Source: Marinobacter fuscus
GTDB taxonomy: Bacteria > Pseudomonadota > Gammaproteobacteria > Pseudomonadales > Oleiphilaceae
DNA length: 64,000 nt
Direction: 5' to 3'
Assembly (NCBI RefSeq): GCF_003007675.1
Contig: NZ_PXNP01000110.1
Location: 124,001 to 188,000 of the forward strand
The notes beneath the pieces were generated by a model that saw only the letters and a program-made list of their open reading frames with translations, made no database searches and was not told the DNA's origin. Both the position numbers and the translations under genes were made by a program. Below, piece after piece: positions 20,280-29,262 of the stretch. How positions within the stretch are numbered: the stretch's first letter is position 1; each line of letters begins with the position of its first letter.

Positions 20280-20987
20280 ATGAGCACACACCACCAAAGC
20301 CAGACAGACGATACCAGCCTTGCGATCATCGTACCGGTTCTGAACGAGATAAAAACCCTGCCAACGCTACTGGCTCAACTGGCCGTTTTGCGCAGGCAAA
20401 AAACCGAGGTAGTGATCGTCGATGGCGGCAGCCAGGACGGCACCGCGAACGCGGCGCGCGCCCAGGGGTTCAGGGTAATAGACTCCGGCCCCGGCCGGGC
20501 CCGGCAAATGAACGCTGGCGCCCGCGCAACCCGGGCCGAAGGCCTGCTGTTTCTCCATGCTGATACCCGACTGCCCGACAACGCCCTTGCACTGATCAGC
20601 CAGGCACTGAAATCCAGCCCCCTCGCCTGGGGACGCTTTGATGTCCGGATTGAGGGAGCGTCCAGGCTCTTACCCGTTATTGCCTGGTTCATGAACCGGC
20701 GCTCCCGACTGACCGGCATCGCCACCGGCGACCAGGGACTGTTTCTAAACCGGGAACTGTTTATAAGAACCGGCGGTTTTCCGGAGCAACCGCTGATGGA
20801 GGATATTGAGCTGAGCAAACAATTGAAACGGGTCACCCGGCCAATCTGCCTGAGAGCCCGGGTAACCACCTCGGGCCGCCGCTGGGACGAGCGCGGCAGC
20901 TGGCGCACCATTCTGTTGATGTGGCAGTTGCGCTGGGCCTATTGGCGGGGTGTACCGGCAGAACAACTGGCGGCGCGCTACCAATGA
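20280..20987 (+). CDS. Family 2 glycosyltransferase (selenodomain/radical-SAM-associated transferase type 2)
   Basis: GT-A fold transferase of about 235 residues. The N-terminus reads LAIIVPVLNE, followed by VVIVDGGSQDGT and the metal-binding-like LFLHADTRLP, with MEDIELSKQLKR in the acceptor region; this combination is typical of the TIGR04283-type family. I choose the ATG at 20280 because AGGAGG lies five bases before it, rather than an upstream in-frame ATG at 20193. It overlaps the next gene by four bases (ATGA), so the two are translationally coupled. Donor and acceptor are not known. Confidence 0.85.
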   Translation: MSTHHQSQTDDTSLAIIVPVLNEIKTLPTLLAQLAVLRRQKTEVVIVDGGSQDGTANAARAQGFRVIDSGPGRARQMNAGARATRAEGLLFLHADTRLPDNALALISQALKSSPLAWGRFDVRIEGASRLLPVIAWFMNRRSRLTGIATGDQGLFLNRELFIRTGGFPEQPLMEDIELSKQLKRVTRPICLRARVTTSGRRWDERGSWRTILLMWQLRWAYWRGVPAEQLAARYQ

Positions 20988-21628
20988 CATCAACCCGCAT
21001 CATTATCATGGCCAAAGAACCCCGGCCCGGCCAGGTCAAAACCCGCCTGATTCCGGCACTCGGCGCCGAGGCCGCCGCGGAGCTGGCGCACCGGCTGCTG
21101 CGATATACGCTGGAGCAGGCAATCGCAGCGGACATCGGGCCGGTAGAACTGTGCGTCAGCCCAAGCGCGGCGGACGCATACTGGCAGCCCTGGCTGCAAC
21201 GGGGTGTGGCAAGGATATCCAGCCAGGTATCAGGTGATCTGGGCGCCCGCATGGCCGCAGCGATCTCGAGAGCTTTGAATGCTGGCACCCCCGCCATGCT
21301 GATCGGTACCGACTGCCCGGATCTCACGGCCCACAAACTGCAGCAGATGGCAGCGTTGCTGCAAACTCACGACAGCTGCCTGTGCCCGGTCGCCGACGGC
21401 GGCTATTCGCTGCTGGGTTTGCAGCGATTTGACTCCAGCCTGTTCGAAAACATCCCCTGGAGCACCAGCCAGGTGGCCGCGCTCACCCGGCAACGCCTGA
21501 AAACGCTGGATTGGAGCTGGGCCGAAAGTGACACTCTGAAGGATATCGACGAACCGGATGACCTGAATGGGCTGGCCATGAGCTATCCCCAGCTGACAGA
21601 TCGGCTGCTGCCCACACCTGCTCCATGA
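20984..21628 (+). CDS. DUF2064 nucleotidyl/glycosyl-transferase-like protein (selenodomain-associated type 1)
   Basis: Protein of about 214 residues with the nucleotidyltransferase-like start IIIMAKEPRPGQVKTRL and the central MLIGTDCPDLT and ADGGYSLLGL motifs that define DUF2064/TIGR04282. These features suggest a nucleotide-sugar or CofC-like transferase fold. The start at 20984 overlaps the stop of the family 2 transferase gene. The pair probably acts on the same unknown small molecule together with the divergent oxidoreductase. Confidence 0.87.
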   Translation: MTSTRIIIMAKEPRPGQVKTRLIPALGAEAAAELAHRLLRYTLEQAIAADIGPVELCVSPSAADAYWQPWLQRGVARISSQVSGDLGARMAAAISRALNAGTPAMLIGTDCPDLTAHKLQQMAALLQTHDSCLCPVADGGYSLLGLQRFDSSLFENIPWSTSQVAALTRQRLKTLDWSWAESDTLKDIDEPDDLNGLAMSYPQLTDRLLPTPAP

Positions 21629-21705
21629 TAAGATCGCGGGCTTTATCCGCCTGATTGGCCGATGCCTTAACAACCCAGAACACTGCCCGGAACCCCTGAG
21701 GAATT

Positions 21706-24324
21706 ATGACGGATCTGTCCAAGCACACCCCCATGATGCAGCAGTACCTGAAAATCAAAGGCGAACACCCCAACGAACTGGTGTTCTACCGCATGGGGGA
21801 CTTTTACGAGCTGTTTTACGACGACGCCAAAAAAGCCGCGGAGCTGCTGGACATCACATTAACCGCCCGGGGTCAGTCCGGCGGGAACCCTATTCCCATG
21901 GCGGGCGTGCCGTTTCATGCTGCGGAGGGCTACATTGCCCGCATGGTTCGCGCGGGCCTGTCCATCGCCATTGCCGAACAGATCGGCGACCCGGCCACCA
22001 GTAAGGGCCCGGTCGAACGGCAGGTGGTGCGCGTAGTCACTCCGGGCACCCTCAGCGACGAAGCCTTTCTGGAAGACCGCCGGGACAATTTGCTGGCGGC
22101 TATTTTCAGCCATAAAGAACAGTTCGGGTTCGCCTCGCTGGATATCTCCAGCGGCCGCTTTGCGGTGTCGGAACTGGACAGCCTGGAAGCACTGCAGGGC
22201 GAGCTGCAGCGATTACGCCCGGCAGAGATTCTGATCAGCGAAGACTTTCCCTATGGCGAACTGCTGGACGGCTTTACCGGCGTTCGCTGCCAGGGCCCCT
22301 GGCTGTTCGAGTCGGATACCGCCCTGCGAGTCATCACCCAGCAGTTGCAGGTACGTGATCTGACCGGCTTTGGCTGCGAAGACCTGTCGCTGGCTATCTG
22401 CGCGGCTGGCTGCCTGTTGCAGTATGCCAAGGAAACCCAGCGCACTGCCCTGCCCCACATTCGCAAGCTGACCCGTGAACGGCGCGAGGATGCGGTGATT
22501 CTGGATGCCGCCAGCCGCCGCAATCTGGAAATCGACACCAACCTGATGGGCGGCCACCAACATACCCTGGCCTGGGTGATGGATCGCACCGCCACTGCCA
22601 TGGGTGCCCGGGAATTAAGGCGCTGGCTCAACCGCCCGTTGCGGGATCTCGACCGGGTACGGCAGCGCCAGCAAGCGGTGTCGGCCTTGCTGGACGGCTT
22701 CCACTACGAACCGGTACACGATCTGCTGAAGCGGGTGGGCGATATCGAACGCATTCTGGCACGGGTGGCCCTGCGCTCGGCCCGGCCACGGGATCTGGCC
22801 AGGCTCCGAGATGCCTTTCAGAGCCTGCCGGATCTGCAGGAGACACTGAAGCCCGTCAATTCTCAGCATGTGGTGAAACTGGCGACCACCATCGGCGAAT
22901 ACCCGGAACTGGCCGACCTGTTACAGCGAGCCATTATCGAGAACCCGCCAGTGGTCATCCGCGACGGCGGGGTAATCAGCGATGGCTTTGACGAAGAACT
23001 AGACGAGCTGCGCAACATCAGTGAAAACGCTGGCCAGTATCTGCTGGATGTGGAAACCCGGGAGCGGGAGCGCACCGGCATCTCCACCCTGAAAGTGGGC
23101 TATAACCGGGTGCATGGCTATTACATTGAAATCAGCCGGGCCCAGTCTGGCCAGGCGCCGGCGGATTACATTCGGCGCCAGACCCTGAAAAATGCCGAGC
23201 GTTTTATTACGCCCGAGCTGAAAGAATTCGAAGACAAGGCCCTGAGCGCCAAGAGCCGTGCCCTGGCCCGGGAAAAAGGCCTGTACGACGAGGTACTGGA
23301 AACCGTTGCCGAACAGCTTGCGCCCCTGCAGGATGCCGCCCAGGCTCTGGCCGAACTGGACGTGCTCAGCAACTTCGCCGAGCGCGCCACCTCGCTGCGC
23401 TTTGCCGCCCCGGAATTTTCTGAGGAACCGGGCTTCAAGGTGGAAGAAGGTCGACACCCGGTAGTGGAGCAGTTACTGGACGAGCCCTTCGTGCCCAATA
23501 ACCTGCTGATGGACACCCAGCGCCGGATGCTGGTGATCACCGGCCCGAACATGGGCGGTAAGTCCACCTATATGCGCCAGGCCGCACTGATCGCCCTGCT
23601 GGCCTATACCGGCAGCTTCGTGCCCGCCGACAAGGCGGTGCTGGGCCCCATCGACCGCATCTTTACCCGCATGGGGTCTTCGGACGACATTGCCGGCGGC
23701 CGCTCCACCTTTATGGTGGAGATGACCGAAACCGCCAATATCCTACACAACGCCACCGAAAACAGCCTGGTGCTGATGGACGAAGTAGGCCGGGGCACCA
23801 GCACCTTCGATGGCCTGTCACTGGCCTGGGCCACCGCCGAGCATCTGGCGAGGCAGATTCGCAGCTACACCCTGTTCGCTACCCACTATTTCGAACTCAC
23901 CCAGTTGGCGGATGACCTGGAACACGCGGTCAATGTGCACCTGACCGCCACCGAGCACGACGACTCCATTGTGTTTCTGCACAATGTCCACGACGGCCCC
24001 GCCAGCCAGAGTTACGGGCTGCAGGTGGCCAAACTGGCTGGCGTGCCCCAGGGCGTGATCAACAACGCCAAAGCCCAGCTCAGCCAGCTGGAAGGCAGTG
24101 CCTCAACCGGTGTTCAGGCAGCGCCACAAATTGCCGAGCCCGCACAGCCCCGGGCTGGCGCGGCGGTCAAAGCGCCCGAGATCATGCAAGGTGATATGTT
24201 TGCCAGCCTGGAGCCAAGTGCGGTGGAACAGGCGCTGGATAAACTTGACCTGGATGGCCTGAGCCCGCGGGAAGCTCTGAACCAACTGTATGAATGGAAA
24301 GCCTTATTGAAAAGATCACACTAA
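21706..24324 (+). CDS. mutS: DNA mismatch repair ATPase MutS
   Basis: Recognises base mismatches and small loops and starts repair with MutL. The protein has 872 residues, normal length. The mismatch-reading Phe-x-Glu motif appears in [12 protein letters not shown] near residue 33. The Walker A motif GPNMGGKST is at residues 613-621, and the Walker B motif [16 protein letters not shown] and the ATHYFELT switch follow. The C-terminus has the helix-turn-helix dimer tail ([15 protein letters not shown]). The ATG at 21706 has GAGGAA upstream. It is followed by fdxA, as in Pseudomonas. Confidence 0.99.
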   Translation: MTDLSKHTPMMQQYLKIKGEHPNELVFYRMGDFYELFYDDAKKAAELLDITLTARGQSGGNPIPMAGVPFHAAEGYIARMVRAGLSIAIAEQIGDPATSKGPVERQVVRVVTPGTLSDEAFLEDRRDNLLAAIFSHKEQFGFASLDISSGRFAVSELDSLEALQGELQRLRPAEILISEDFPYGELLDGFTGVRCQGPWLFESDTALRVITQQLQVRDLTGFGCEDLSLAICAAGCLLQYAKETQRTALPHIRKLTRERREDAVILDAASRRNLEIDTNLMGGHQHTLAWVMDRTATAMGARELRRWLNRPLRDLDRVRQRQQAVSALLDGFHYEPVHDLLKRVGDIERILARVALRSARPRDLARLRDAFQSLPDLQETLKPVNSQHVVKLATTIGEYPELADLLQRAIIENPPVVIRDGGVISDGFDEELDELRNISENAGQYLLDVETRERERTGISTLKVGYNRVHGYYIEISRAQSGQAPADYIRRQTLKNAERFITPELKEFEDKALSAKSRALAREKGLYDEVLETVAEQLAPLQDAAQALAELDVLSNFAERATSLRFAAPEFSEEPGFKVEEGRHPVVEQLLDEPFVPNNLLMDTQRRMLVITGPNMGGKSTYMRQAALIALLAYTGSFVPADKAVLGPIDRIFTRMGSSDDIAGGRSTFMVEMTETANILHNATENSLVLMDEVGRGTSTFDGLSLAWATAEHLARQIRSYTLFATHYFELTQLADDLEHAVNVHLTATEHDDSIVFLHNVHDGPASQSYGLQVAKLAGVPQGVINNAKAQLSQLEGSASTGVQAAPQIAEPAQPRAGAAVKAPEIMQGDMFASLEPSAVEQALDKLDLDGLSPREALNQLYEWKALLKRSH

Positions 24325-24501
24325 CGCACGCAAGCGGTGCTAAAAATCGCTGGAAATTGACCTGTGTAATAAGGATATAGCAGGCCAATGCTTGCGGCAG
24401 TGTCGGGGGCTCCCTACAATATTGCACCAAATTATAAACGGGGCCGAACGAATACCTGGCTCCTGATGAGACTGAATCTTTTACGAACCAGGGATCTGAC
24501 T

Positions 24502-24825
24502 ATGGCGTTTATCGTTACTGATAACTGCATCAAGTGCAAATACACCGACTGTGTGGAAGTCTGCCCGGTGGACTGTTTCTACGAAGGCCCCAACTTCCTG
24601 GTCATCGACCCGGACGAGTGTATCGACTGTGCACTGTGTGAGCCTGAGTGCCCGGCGGAAGCTATTTTCTCCGAAGACGAACTGCCTGCCGGCCAGGAAG
24701 CCTTCGTGGAAATCAACGCCGATCTGGCTGGCAAGTGGCCGAACATCACCGAAAAGAAAGACCCGCTGCCCGACGCAGAAGAGTGGGATGGCAAGCCCGA
24801 CAAGCTCCAGTACCTGGAGCGCTGA
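24502..24825 (+). CDS. fdxA: Seven-iron ferredoxin FdxA
   Basis: Small electron carrier of 107 residues with one 3Fe-4S and one 4Fe-4S cluster. Cys9, Cys17 and Cys50 match the 3Fe ligands of Azotobacter ferredoxin I, and Cys21, Cys40, Cys43 and Cys46 the 4Fe ligands; the extra Cys12 and Cys25 are also conserved. The long C-terminal tail is typical of this class. The 177-base gap after mutS holds AT-rich stretches that may be its promoter. A strong terminator follows. In Pseudomonas rpoS lies next to fdxA, but here the next gene is a DegV protein. Confidence 0.97.
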   Translation: MAFIVTDNCIKCKYTDCVEVCPVDCFYEGPNFLVIDPDECIDCALCEPECPAEAIFSEDELPAGQEAFVEINADLAGKWPNITEKKDPLPDAEEWDGKPDKLQYLER

Positions 24826-24846
24826 GTCAGGCCCGAACAGTAAAAA

Positions 24847-24877
24847 GGCCGGAGGCAATCAACCTCCGGCCTTTTTT
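24847..24877. terminator. Bidirectional intrinsic terminator between fdxA and the DegV gene
   Basis: A perfect 9-bp stem GGCCGGAGG/CCTCCGGCC with a 7-base loop is flanked by five A residues on the left and six T residues on the right. It can terminate both fdxA and the convergent DegV gene. Confidence 0.95.
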
Positions 24878-24892
24878 GTTCAGGGCCCGCGA

Positions 24893-25843
24893 TTACTGGT
24901 ATTCGGAAAATTCATGGGGCTCCGCCGCCAGCGCCAGGCAGATACTCCCTGGCCCCACATAAATGGCACTGGTAATGCCCATCTGGGAAAGCAGCAGCTC
25001 AACGCCGTTCTGCTCGCAGGCATCCCGCAGCCGGTTCAGCCCCGGCAAATCCTCAATCTCCGTCCAGCTCAGGCCGCAAGACAGGCTCACGTAGGGCGTC
25101 AGCAACCCCGCCTCAACCCGTGCCACGGCGTAGTTCATCACCTTCTCTACCGCCACATTGAAATCCCGGGTTTTAGCCACCGGCTTACCTTCAACGCCCT
25201 GCCCGAAAATAATCGGATTGATGTTCAAGGCTTTACCCAGGAAGGCCGCAAACGCAGACACCGTCTTGTCGCCCCGGCGCCTGGCACGCTCCCGGATATA
25301 ATGCAAATCCCGGGGAATCACACAGGTGTAGATCTTGTCGGTGAACGATTCCACTTCATGGCGCAGGGCGTTTTTCGACAAATTCTGACCAATCAGTTTC
25401 AGGGTGTGGGCCGCCAGCAAGCCCTGGCCCGCAAAGATCTGCTTGCTGTCGATCACCCGCATAGAGAACTTGCCATCCCGCCCCGCCGCCTTCCGGGCTG
25501 GCTCATAATTGGCCATCACCGCATTCATGGCTTCCGAAGCATTCTGAAAGATCTGGCTCCGGCTTCGGGTAACCGTCTCGCAAAAAGCCACATCAAATTC
25601 GGTAACGATCTTTTCCAGAAACAGCTTCTGGATCTGCTCCGTGCTGAACGCCTCGGTTTCCGCCTCATGGCCTTTATCCAGCAGGCCACTCTGGTAAAAC
25701 TCCTGAGTACGCACGGGATCGTGATAATCAATGTATGTCTGGCCATCAATGATAGCGGTCACAGGCAGCACGAACAGATCGTGTTTTCGGGCAAATTCAA
25801 AAGGCAGGTCACAGGCGCTGTCAACGATCAGACCAACTCGCAT
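24893..25843 (-). CDS. DegV family fatty-acid-binding protein
   Basis: Protein of about 316 residues of the DegV family, members of which bind a fatty acid and in some bacteria hand it to a fatty acid kinase. The N-terminal VGLIVDSACDLPFEF and the DKTVSAFAAFLGKALNINPII segment are typical. No kinase gene is nearby. I use the ATG at 25843 with GGAG about ten bases upstream, not the in-frame start at 25885. Short TGTCA/TGACA repeats lie upstream. Confidence 0.9.
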   Translation of the reverse strand: MRVGLIVDSACDLPFEFARKHDLFVLPVTAIIDGQTYIDYHDPVRTQEFYQSGLLDKGHEAETEAFSTEQIQKLFLEKIVTEFDVAFCETVTRSRSQIFQNASEAMNAVMANYEPARKAAGRDGKFSMRVIDSKQIFAGQGLLAAHTLKLIGQNLSKNALRHEVESFTDKIYTCVIPRDLHYIRERARRRGDKTVSAFAAFLGKALNINPIIFGQGVEGKPVAKTRDFNVAVEKVMNYAVARVEAGLLTPYVSLSCGLSWTEIEDLPGLNRLRDACEQNGVELLLSQMGITSAIYVGPGSICLALAAEPHEFSEYQ

Positions 25844-25932
25844 GCTGTTTGTCTCCGGGCATGGGTGCTGCGCAGTCGGGCGCACCCTTTATTGTGATTA
25901 TTCTGATACCGCCGAACATTACCGGGGCGGAC

Positions 25933-25963
25933 TGTCAGCTGATCAAAATATGACAAATTGTCA
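25933..25963. promoter_or_regulatory. TGTCA/TGACA inverted repeats upstream of the DegV gene
   Basis: TGTCA (25933-25937) is followed 13 bases later by the palindrome TGACA-AAT-TGTCA (25951-25963). The sites lie 90-120 bases before the DegV start in the gap 25844-26016. They may be an operator; the regulator cannot be named. Confidence 0.35.
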
Positions 25964-26016
25964 GCGACATATCCACCACCGAATTCTCGAAACCACAAAA
26001 CACCAAGGGCTCCTTG

Positions 26017-28236
26017 TCAAAAGACGTCTTCCAGATAGCGCCCTTGCTGTTGCAAGACATCAACATTCAGGCGCAGTGGCGCAAGAAGATCATCAAATAC
26101 CTGCCTTACCCCATTGGCCATCTCTCTTCCCCCGCACACCAGAATCTGGGCACCGGTTTCAACCAGTTGCCTCAACGCCTTCTGATCCTGGCGAAGCTTG
26201 TCCTGAACATAAGAGCCGCCGTCGGCGCGCGAAAACGCCGTGCTCAGGCCGGTTAGCCGATGGTCCTCCAGATAATCGCCAAGCTCGGGCTGATAGAGAA
26301 AATCCGAAGTCGGGCTACGCCCACCCCAATACAGGTACATGGGGTTACGAGCCTTGTTCTTGCGGATAAAGCCGGTCAGAGGGCCGATTCCAGCCCCGGC
26401 GCCAATCAGAATGACGGGCCGGGTATCGGCAGCCGGGCGAAACCCAGGATTAGGCCGAACAAAGGCCGCTACCGTGTCACCCGGTTTCAGACTGTGCAGG
26501 AAACCAGAACAGAGCCCGCCCGGCTGTTTGCGGACGCAAATCTCGAACACGCCTTCACTTCGGGACGATGCCAGGGAGTAAAATCTCGGGGCCTCTGCAC
26601 CGGGCGGCAGCACACCAAGCAGATCGCCAGCTTCAAATGCGGGCAATCGCCGAGGCCCAGAGCTCCGGAGCCAGGGTAAACGCAGCTCAGCCCCCGCCAT
26701 CCGGAACCTGAGAATGCTGGTCGGTGCCTGCACCGCACACCCGTAATCCACCCGCTCGACCAATTCAAGCTCAAAGGTAGCGGGTGGCACCGGATCGTGG
26801 TGAAGCGCGAGGTCAACACCCAGTCGTGCACCGAGCTGGCGCCCCCAGTCACAGAACTTCTCCACAGAGCATCGGTCGATGAGTTCAGGCGGCAACATCG
26901 GATTCAGGCCTTTGCTGGAAAGAGCTTCGTCCACCCGCAAGGCATACCGGCAAAAGTGCGTGAATTGCCGGTCTCCGAACCCGAGCACGGCATAATCCAG
27001 TGGGCTTGAAGGCTGAAACGCCTGCAAGCGCTCCAGAAAGCGGCCGGCCGACGCGGGAGCCTCACCATCGCCATAGGTCGAGGTCAGCAACAACAGGGTA
27101 GACGCCTTTGGGTAGTCGGTGGCCAGCGCGTTCATATCTGCGCAATGGACACGAAACCCGGCTTGGGACAGGCTGCGCTGCAACGCTCGGGCAAAGCCCC
27201 AGGTGGTTCCGCTTTCGGAGCCCACCAGAACGACCATGTCAGCGTCCGGAATATTAGCGCTATCACAGGGTGTGGCTGAAGATCGCCGATGCCACCAGAT
27301 CCTGGCGCCGGTTACCGACAAAACCGGCACGGACAGTGCCGATACCCCCAGTAGCAACGCCAGCCACCACAAGCCTTCACCGGTATGTAAACGCAGAATC
27401 CAATGCTGAACCACGCCACCGATAGCATGGGGCTGGAACTGTAACAACTCGCCGCTGGACTGATCCACAAATCCCATGCCCTGGGCGGTTGTCAGTGAAT
27501 AGACATCCTGCGGATCATCCGGATAGGGAAACACCAGCTCCCGGAGCTCGTTAAGGTCAACCTGCGCGAGCGCCTTGAGCTGACTCACCGCAACCGGCTG
27601 CCCACCGGAGACCTCCGCAGGAAACGCCGGGGCGGAGTCCGACGCCTCCGGGAGTAGCCCGAATCGCTGTGCCGAAAGCAAGGCGCCTGTGACCGCCGAC
27701 AGCAACAACCCGAGGCACGCCAGCCGGGCCAGTACCGCATGAATCCGCTGACTGCCAGTGCCTGCCATCGGTTGCATCAAAGCCTTCCAGCCGCCATTTC
27801 GCCGAACCAGCAAAAGTACCCCGGACACGCACAGAAACCCCATCATGGCGGCCAGCATGCCGGCCATAAAACGCCCCGGGGACGCCAGCAGAAAAGAGCG
27901 GTGCAGGTTCTTCACCCAGCCCCAAAACGGCGATGGTTGATAGGGCCCGAGAGAGGCCCCGGTGCGGGGATCAATCCGATCGGCACCCGCCTGGCCATCC
28001 TCGCTGAAATAGACCACCACCTGGCCCGACAGATCCCGCACTATCTGCTCAGCCCCCGGATAATGCGCCACCACCCGCCCGGCCAGCTCTGCAACATGAA
28101 TCTCATCCGTCGCTGGCACCACCGCCCTGGCCCGGTCCAGGGCAGGCACCACCGACAGAATGCTGCCGCTGACGGCCAGCACCACCAACAGCAGTGCGAC
28201 CAGAAGCCCGGGCAAGCCATGCAGTTTTCGTAACAT
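26017..28236 (-). CDS. PepSY-membrane / flavodoxin / NADPH-flavin reductase fusion protein
   Basis: Inner-membrane flavoprotein of about 739 residues that could move electrons from cytosolic NADPH across the membrane. The N-terminal 330 residues are a PepSY_TM region: a transmembrane helix at about 10-30, a periplasmic PepSY part, and further helices with His residues (KLHG, LHRSF, RIHAV, LHTGE) suited to heme ligation. A flavodoxin domain follows (VGSESGTTWG, TSTYGDGEAP, FGDRQF), then a cytochrome-reductase-like FAD/NADPH module (RFYSLASS, LIGAGAGIGPLTG, VCGG). The ATG at 28236 has GAGAGG five bases upstream. It is last in a four-gene redox operon. The electron acceptor is unknown. Confidence 0.88.
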   Translation of the reverse strand: MLRKLHGLPGLLVALLLVVLAVSGSILSVVPALDRARAVVPATDEIHVAELAGRVVAHYPGAEQIVRDLSGQVVVYFSEDGQAGADRIDPRTGASLGPYQPSPFWGWVKNLHRSFLLASPGRFMAGMLAAMMGFLCVSGVLLLVRRNGGWKALMQPMAGTGSQRIHAVLARLACLGLLLSAVTGALLSAQRFGLLPEASDSAPAFPAEVSGGQPVAVSQLKALAQVDLNELRELVFPYPDDPQDVYSLTTAQGMGFVDQSSGELLQFQPHAIGGVVQHWILRLHTGEGLWWLALLLGVSALSVPVLSVTGARIWWHRRSSATPCDSANIPDADMVVLVGSESGTTWGFARALQRSLSQAGFRVHCADMNALATDYPKASTLLLLTSTYGDGEAPASAGRFLERLQAFQPSSPLDYAVLGFGDRQFTHFCRYALRVDEALSSKGLNPMLPPELIDRCSVEKFCDWGRQLGARLGVDLALHHDPVPPATFELELVERVDYGCAVQAPTSILRFRMAGAELRLPWLRSSGPRRLPAFEAGDLLGVLPPGAEAPRFYSLASSRSEGVFEICVRKQPGGLCSGFLHSLKPGDTVAAFVRPNPGFRPAADTRPVILIGAGAGIGPLTGFIRKNKARNPMYLYWGGRSPTSDFLYQPELGDYLEDHRLTGLSTAFSRADGGSYVQDKLRQDQKALRQLVETGAQILVCGGREMANGVRQVFDDLLAPLRLNVDVLQQQGRYLEDVF

Positions 28237-28257
28237 CACACCCTCTCCCGCCCGTCC

Positions 28258-28728
28258 CTAGAAGTCGTAGCGGAAGGAACGGACATACCCCCGCCCTGAC
28301 ACCGGGATACCCGAGCCCTCTGTTGTCAGAGGCACAGCTACGTCCGCCCGGTTGTCACGCATATCCTCCACAGCTGTGTCGATTCGGATTTCATGGCCGC
28401 TATCGATCAGGGAATCGTCAAGATCCAGCGTTATTTTCAGCGTACGGCCGCTGGTGATGCTGGCCCCGGTGAGGCCGTCGTATTCTGCCGGGTTCAACCG
28501 GCTACCCCGGGCCCAACCGCTCAGGTGCTTGTAATACTTGGTCTTCTCCCCGGCTACCCAGAGGGTACCCTGATAGGCTCCGGCGGCATCGGTCAGGTAA
28601 AGTGCCATGTAGGCACCCTCACCGCCGTAATCGAGCAACTCAGTGCTAAACGTGACTTCCCGCGCTTGTGTCTGTGCGCTCAAGGCAATGGAACTCGCCA
28701 GGCCCAAAGCAACAAGGATCTTTTTCAT
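28258..28728 (-). CDS. DUF2271 domain secreted protein
   Basis: Periplasmic protein of about 156 residues with a clear signal peptide ending near SAQTQA. The body matches DUF2271 (YMALYLTDAAGAYQGTLWV, KYYKHLSGWAR, DGLTGASITSGRTL), a family commonly found beside PepSY and flavin-transfer proteins. The DGLTGAS(IT)SG segment resembles the site around which flavin is attached in related redox proteins, but this is only a resemblance. The ATG at 28728 follows GGAGGT. It lies 21 bases upstream of the fusion reductase gene. Confidence 0.85.
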   Translation of the reverse strand: MKKILVALGLASSIALSAQTQAREVTFSTELLDYGGEGAYMALYLTDAAGAYQGTLWVAGEKTKYYKHLSGWARGSRLNPAEYDGLTGASITSGRTLKITLDLDDSLIDSGHEIRIDTAVEDMRDNRADVAVPLTTEGSGIPVSGRGYVRSFRYDF

Positions 28729-28786
28729 ACCGCACCTCCGGCAAAAACGCCTAACTTCATAAACGATCAACACCACAACGACGGGT

Positions 28787-29185
28787 TTACTCCACCGTCA
28801 CCGAGGGACGCCCGCTGACAATGCCATTACCCGGCAGCGGACGATCTGCCTGGCTATTTTTCCGGGCCTTACTGCTCTCGCGGTCGCGCCGCCGGTCTTT
28901 ATCCTCGTCGTCATCGTCATCCTCCCGCTCCAATTCCATCAGCTCGAACGTGGCCGGAGAAAACTCAGCCTCAGCGCGAAAGCCGTCCGGTGCAACGCCC
29001 TTAACCTCGTAACAACCGTCATCCACCTTAATCCGGTAAACCGTCCAGCCCTCCGATTCAAGCTTCTGGCGCAGGTGTTCCCGTGGCTGCCATTCAGCCA
29101 TCGGTTCGTCACAGTCATCATCGGCCAGCACCGGTGCGCTCAGGCACAGCACCACCAGGCTGATCATCACAGGTTTGGTTTTCAT
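28787..29185 (-). CDS. Secreted PepSY domain protein with acidic/basic tail
   Basis: Exported protein of 132 residues. A signal peptide (MKTKPVMISLVVLCLSAPVLA) is followed by a PepSY-like domain with WTVYRIKVDDGCYEVKGVAP and two possible disulphide cysteines. An Asp/Glu-rich run (EREDDDDDEDKD) and an Arg/Lys-rich tail end the protein. The acidic run could bind cations. It lies between the ferric-reductase-like gene and the DUF2271 gene in the same operon. Confidence 0.82.
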   Translation of the reverse strand: MKTKPVMISLVVLCLSAPVLADDDCDEPMAEWQPREHLRQKLESEGWTVYRIKVDDGCYEVKGVAPDGFRAEAEFSPATFELMELEREDDDDDEDKDRRRDRESSKARKNSQADRPLPGNGIVSGRPSVTVE

Positions 29186-29262
29186 GGGATGTCTCCTGTT
29201 CTGTCTTCAAGGCTCAGTCTGGGGCATCAACCTGACAATGGCCTGAATGCCCCCGGCAGTTA

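Noticed and set aside
24551..25897. Open frame of 448 codons spanning fdxA and the DegV gene
   Set aside because: It crosses a strong terminator and runs out of frame with fdxA and antisense to DegV; its composition is that of a shadow frame.
25933..25963. Pho box
   Set aside because: CTGTCA occurs, but the 11-base direct-repeat spacing of a PhoB site is absent and the half-sites are inverted.
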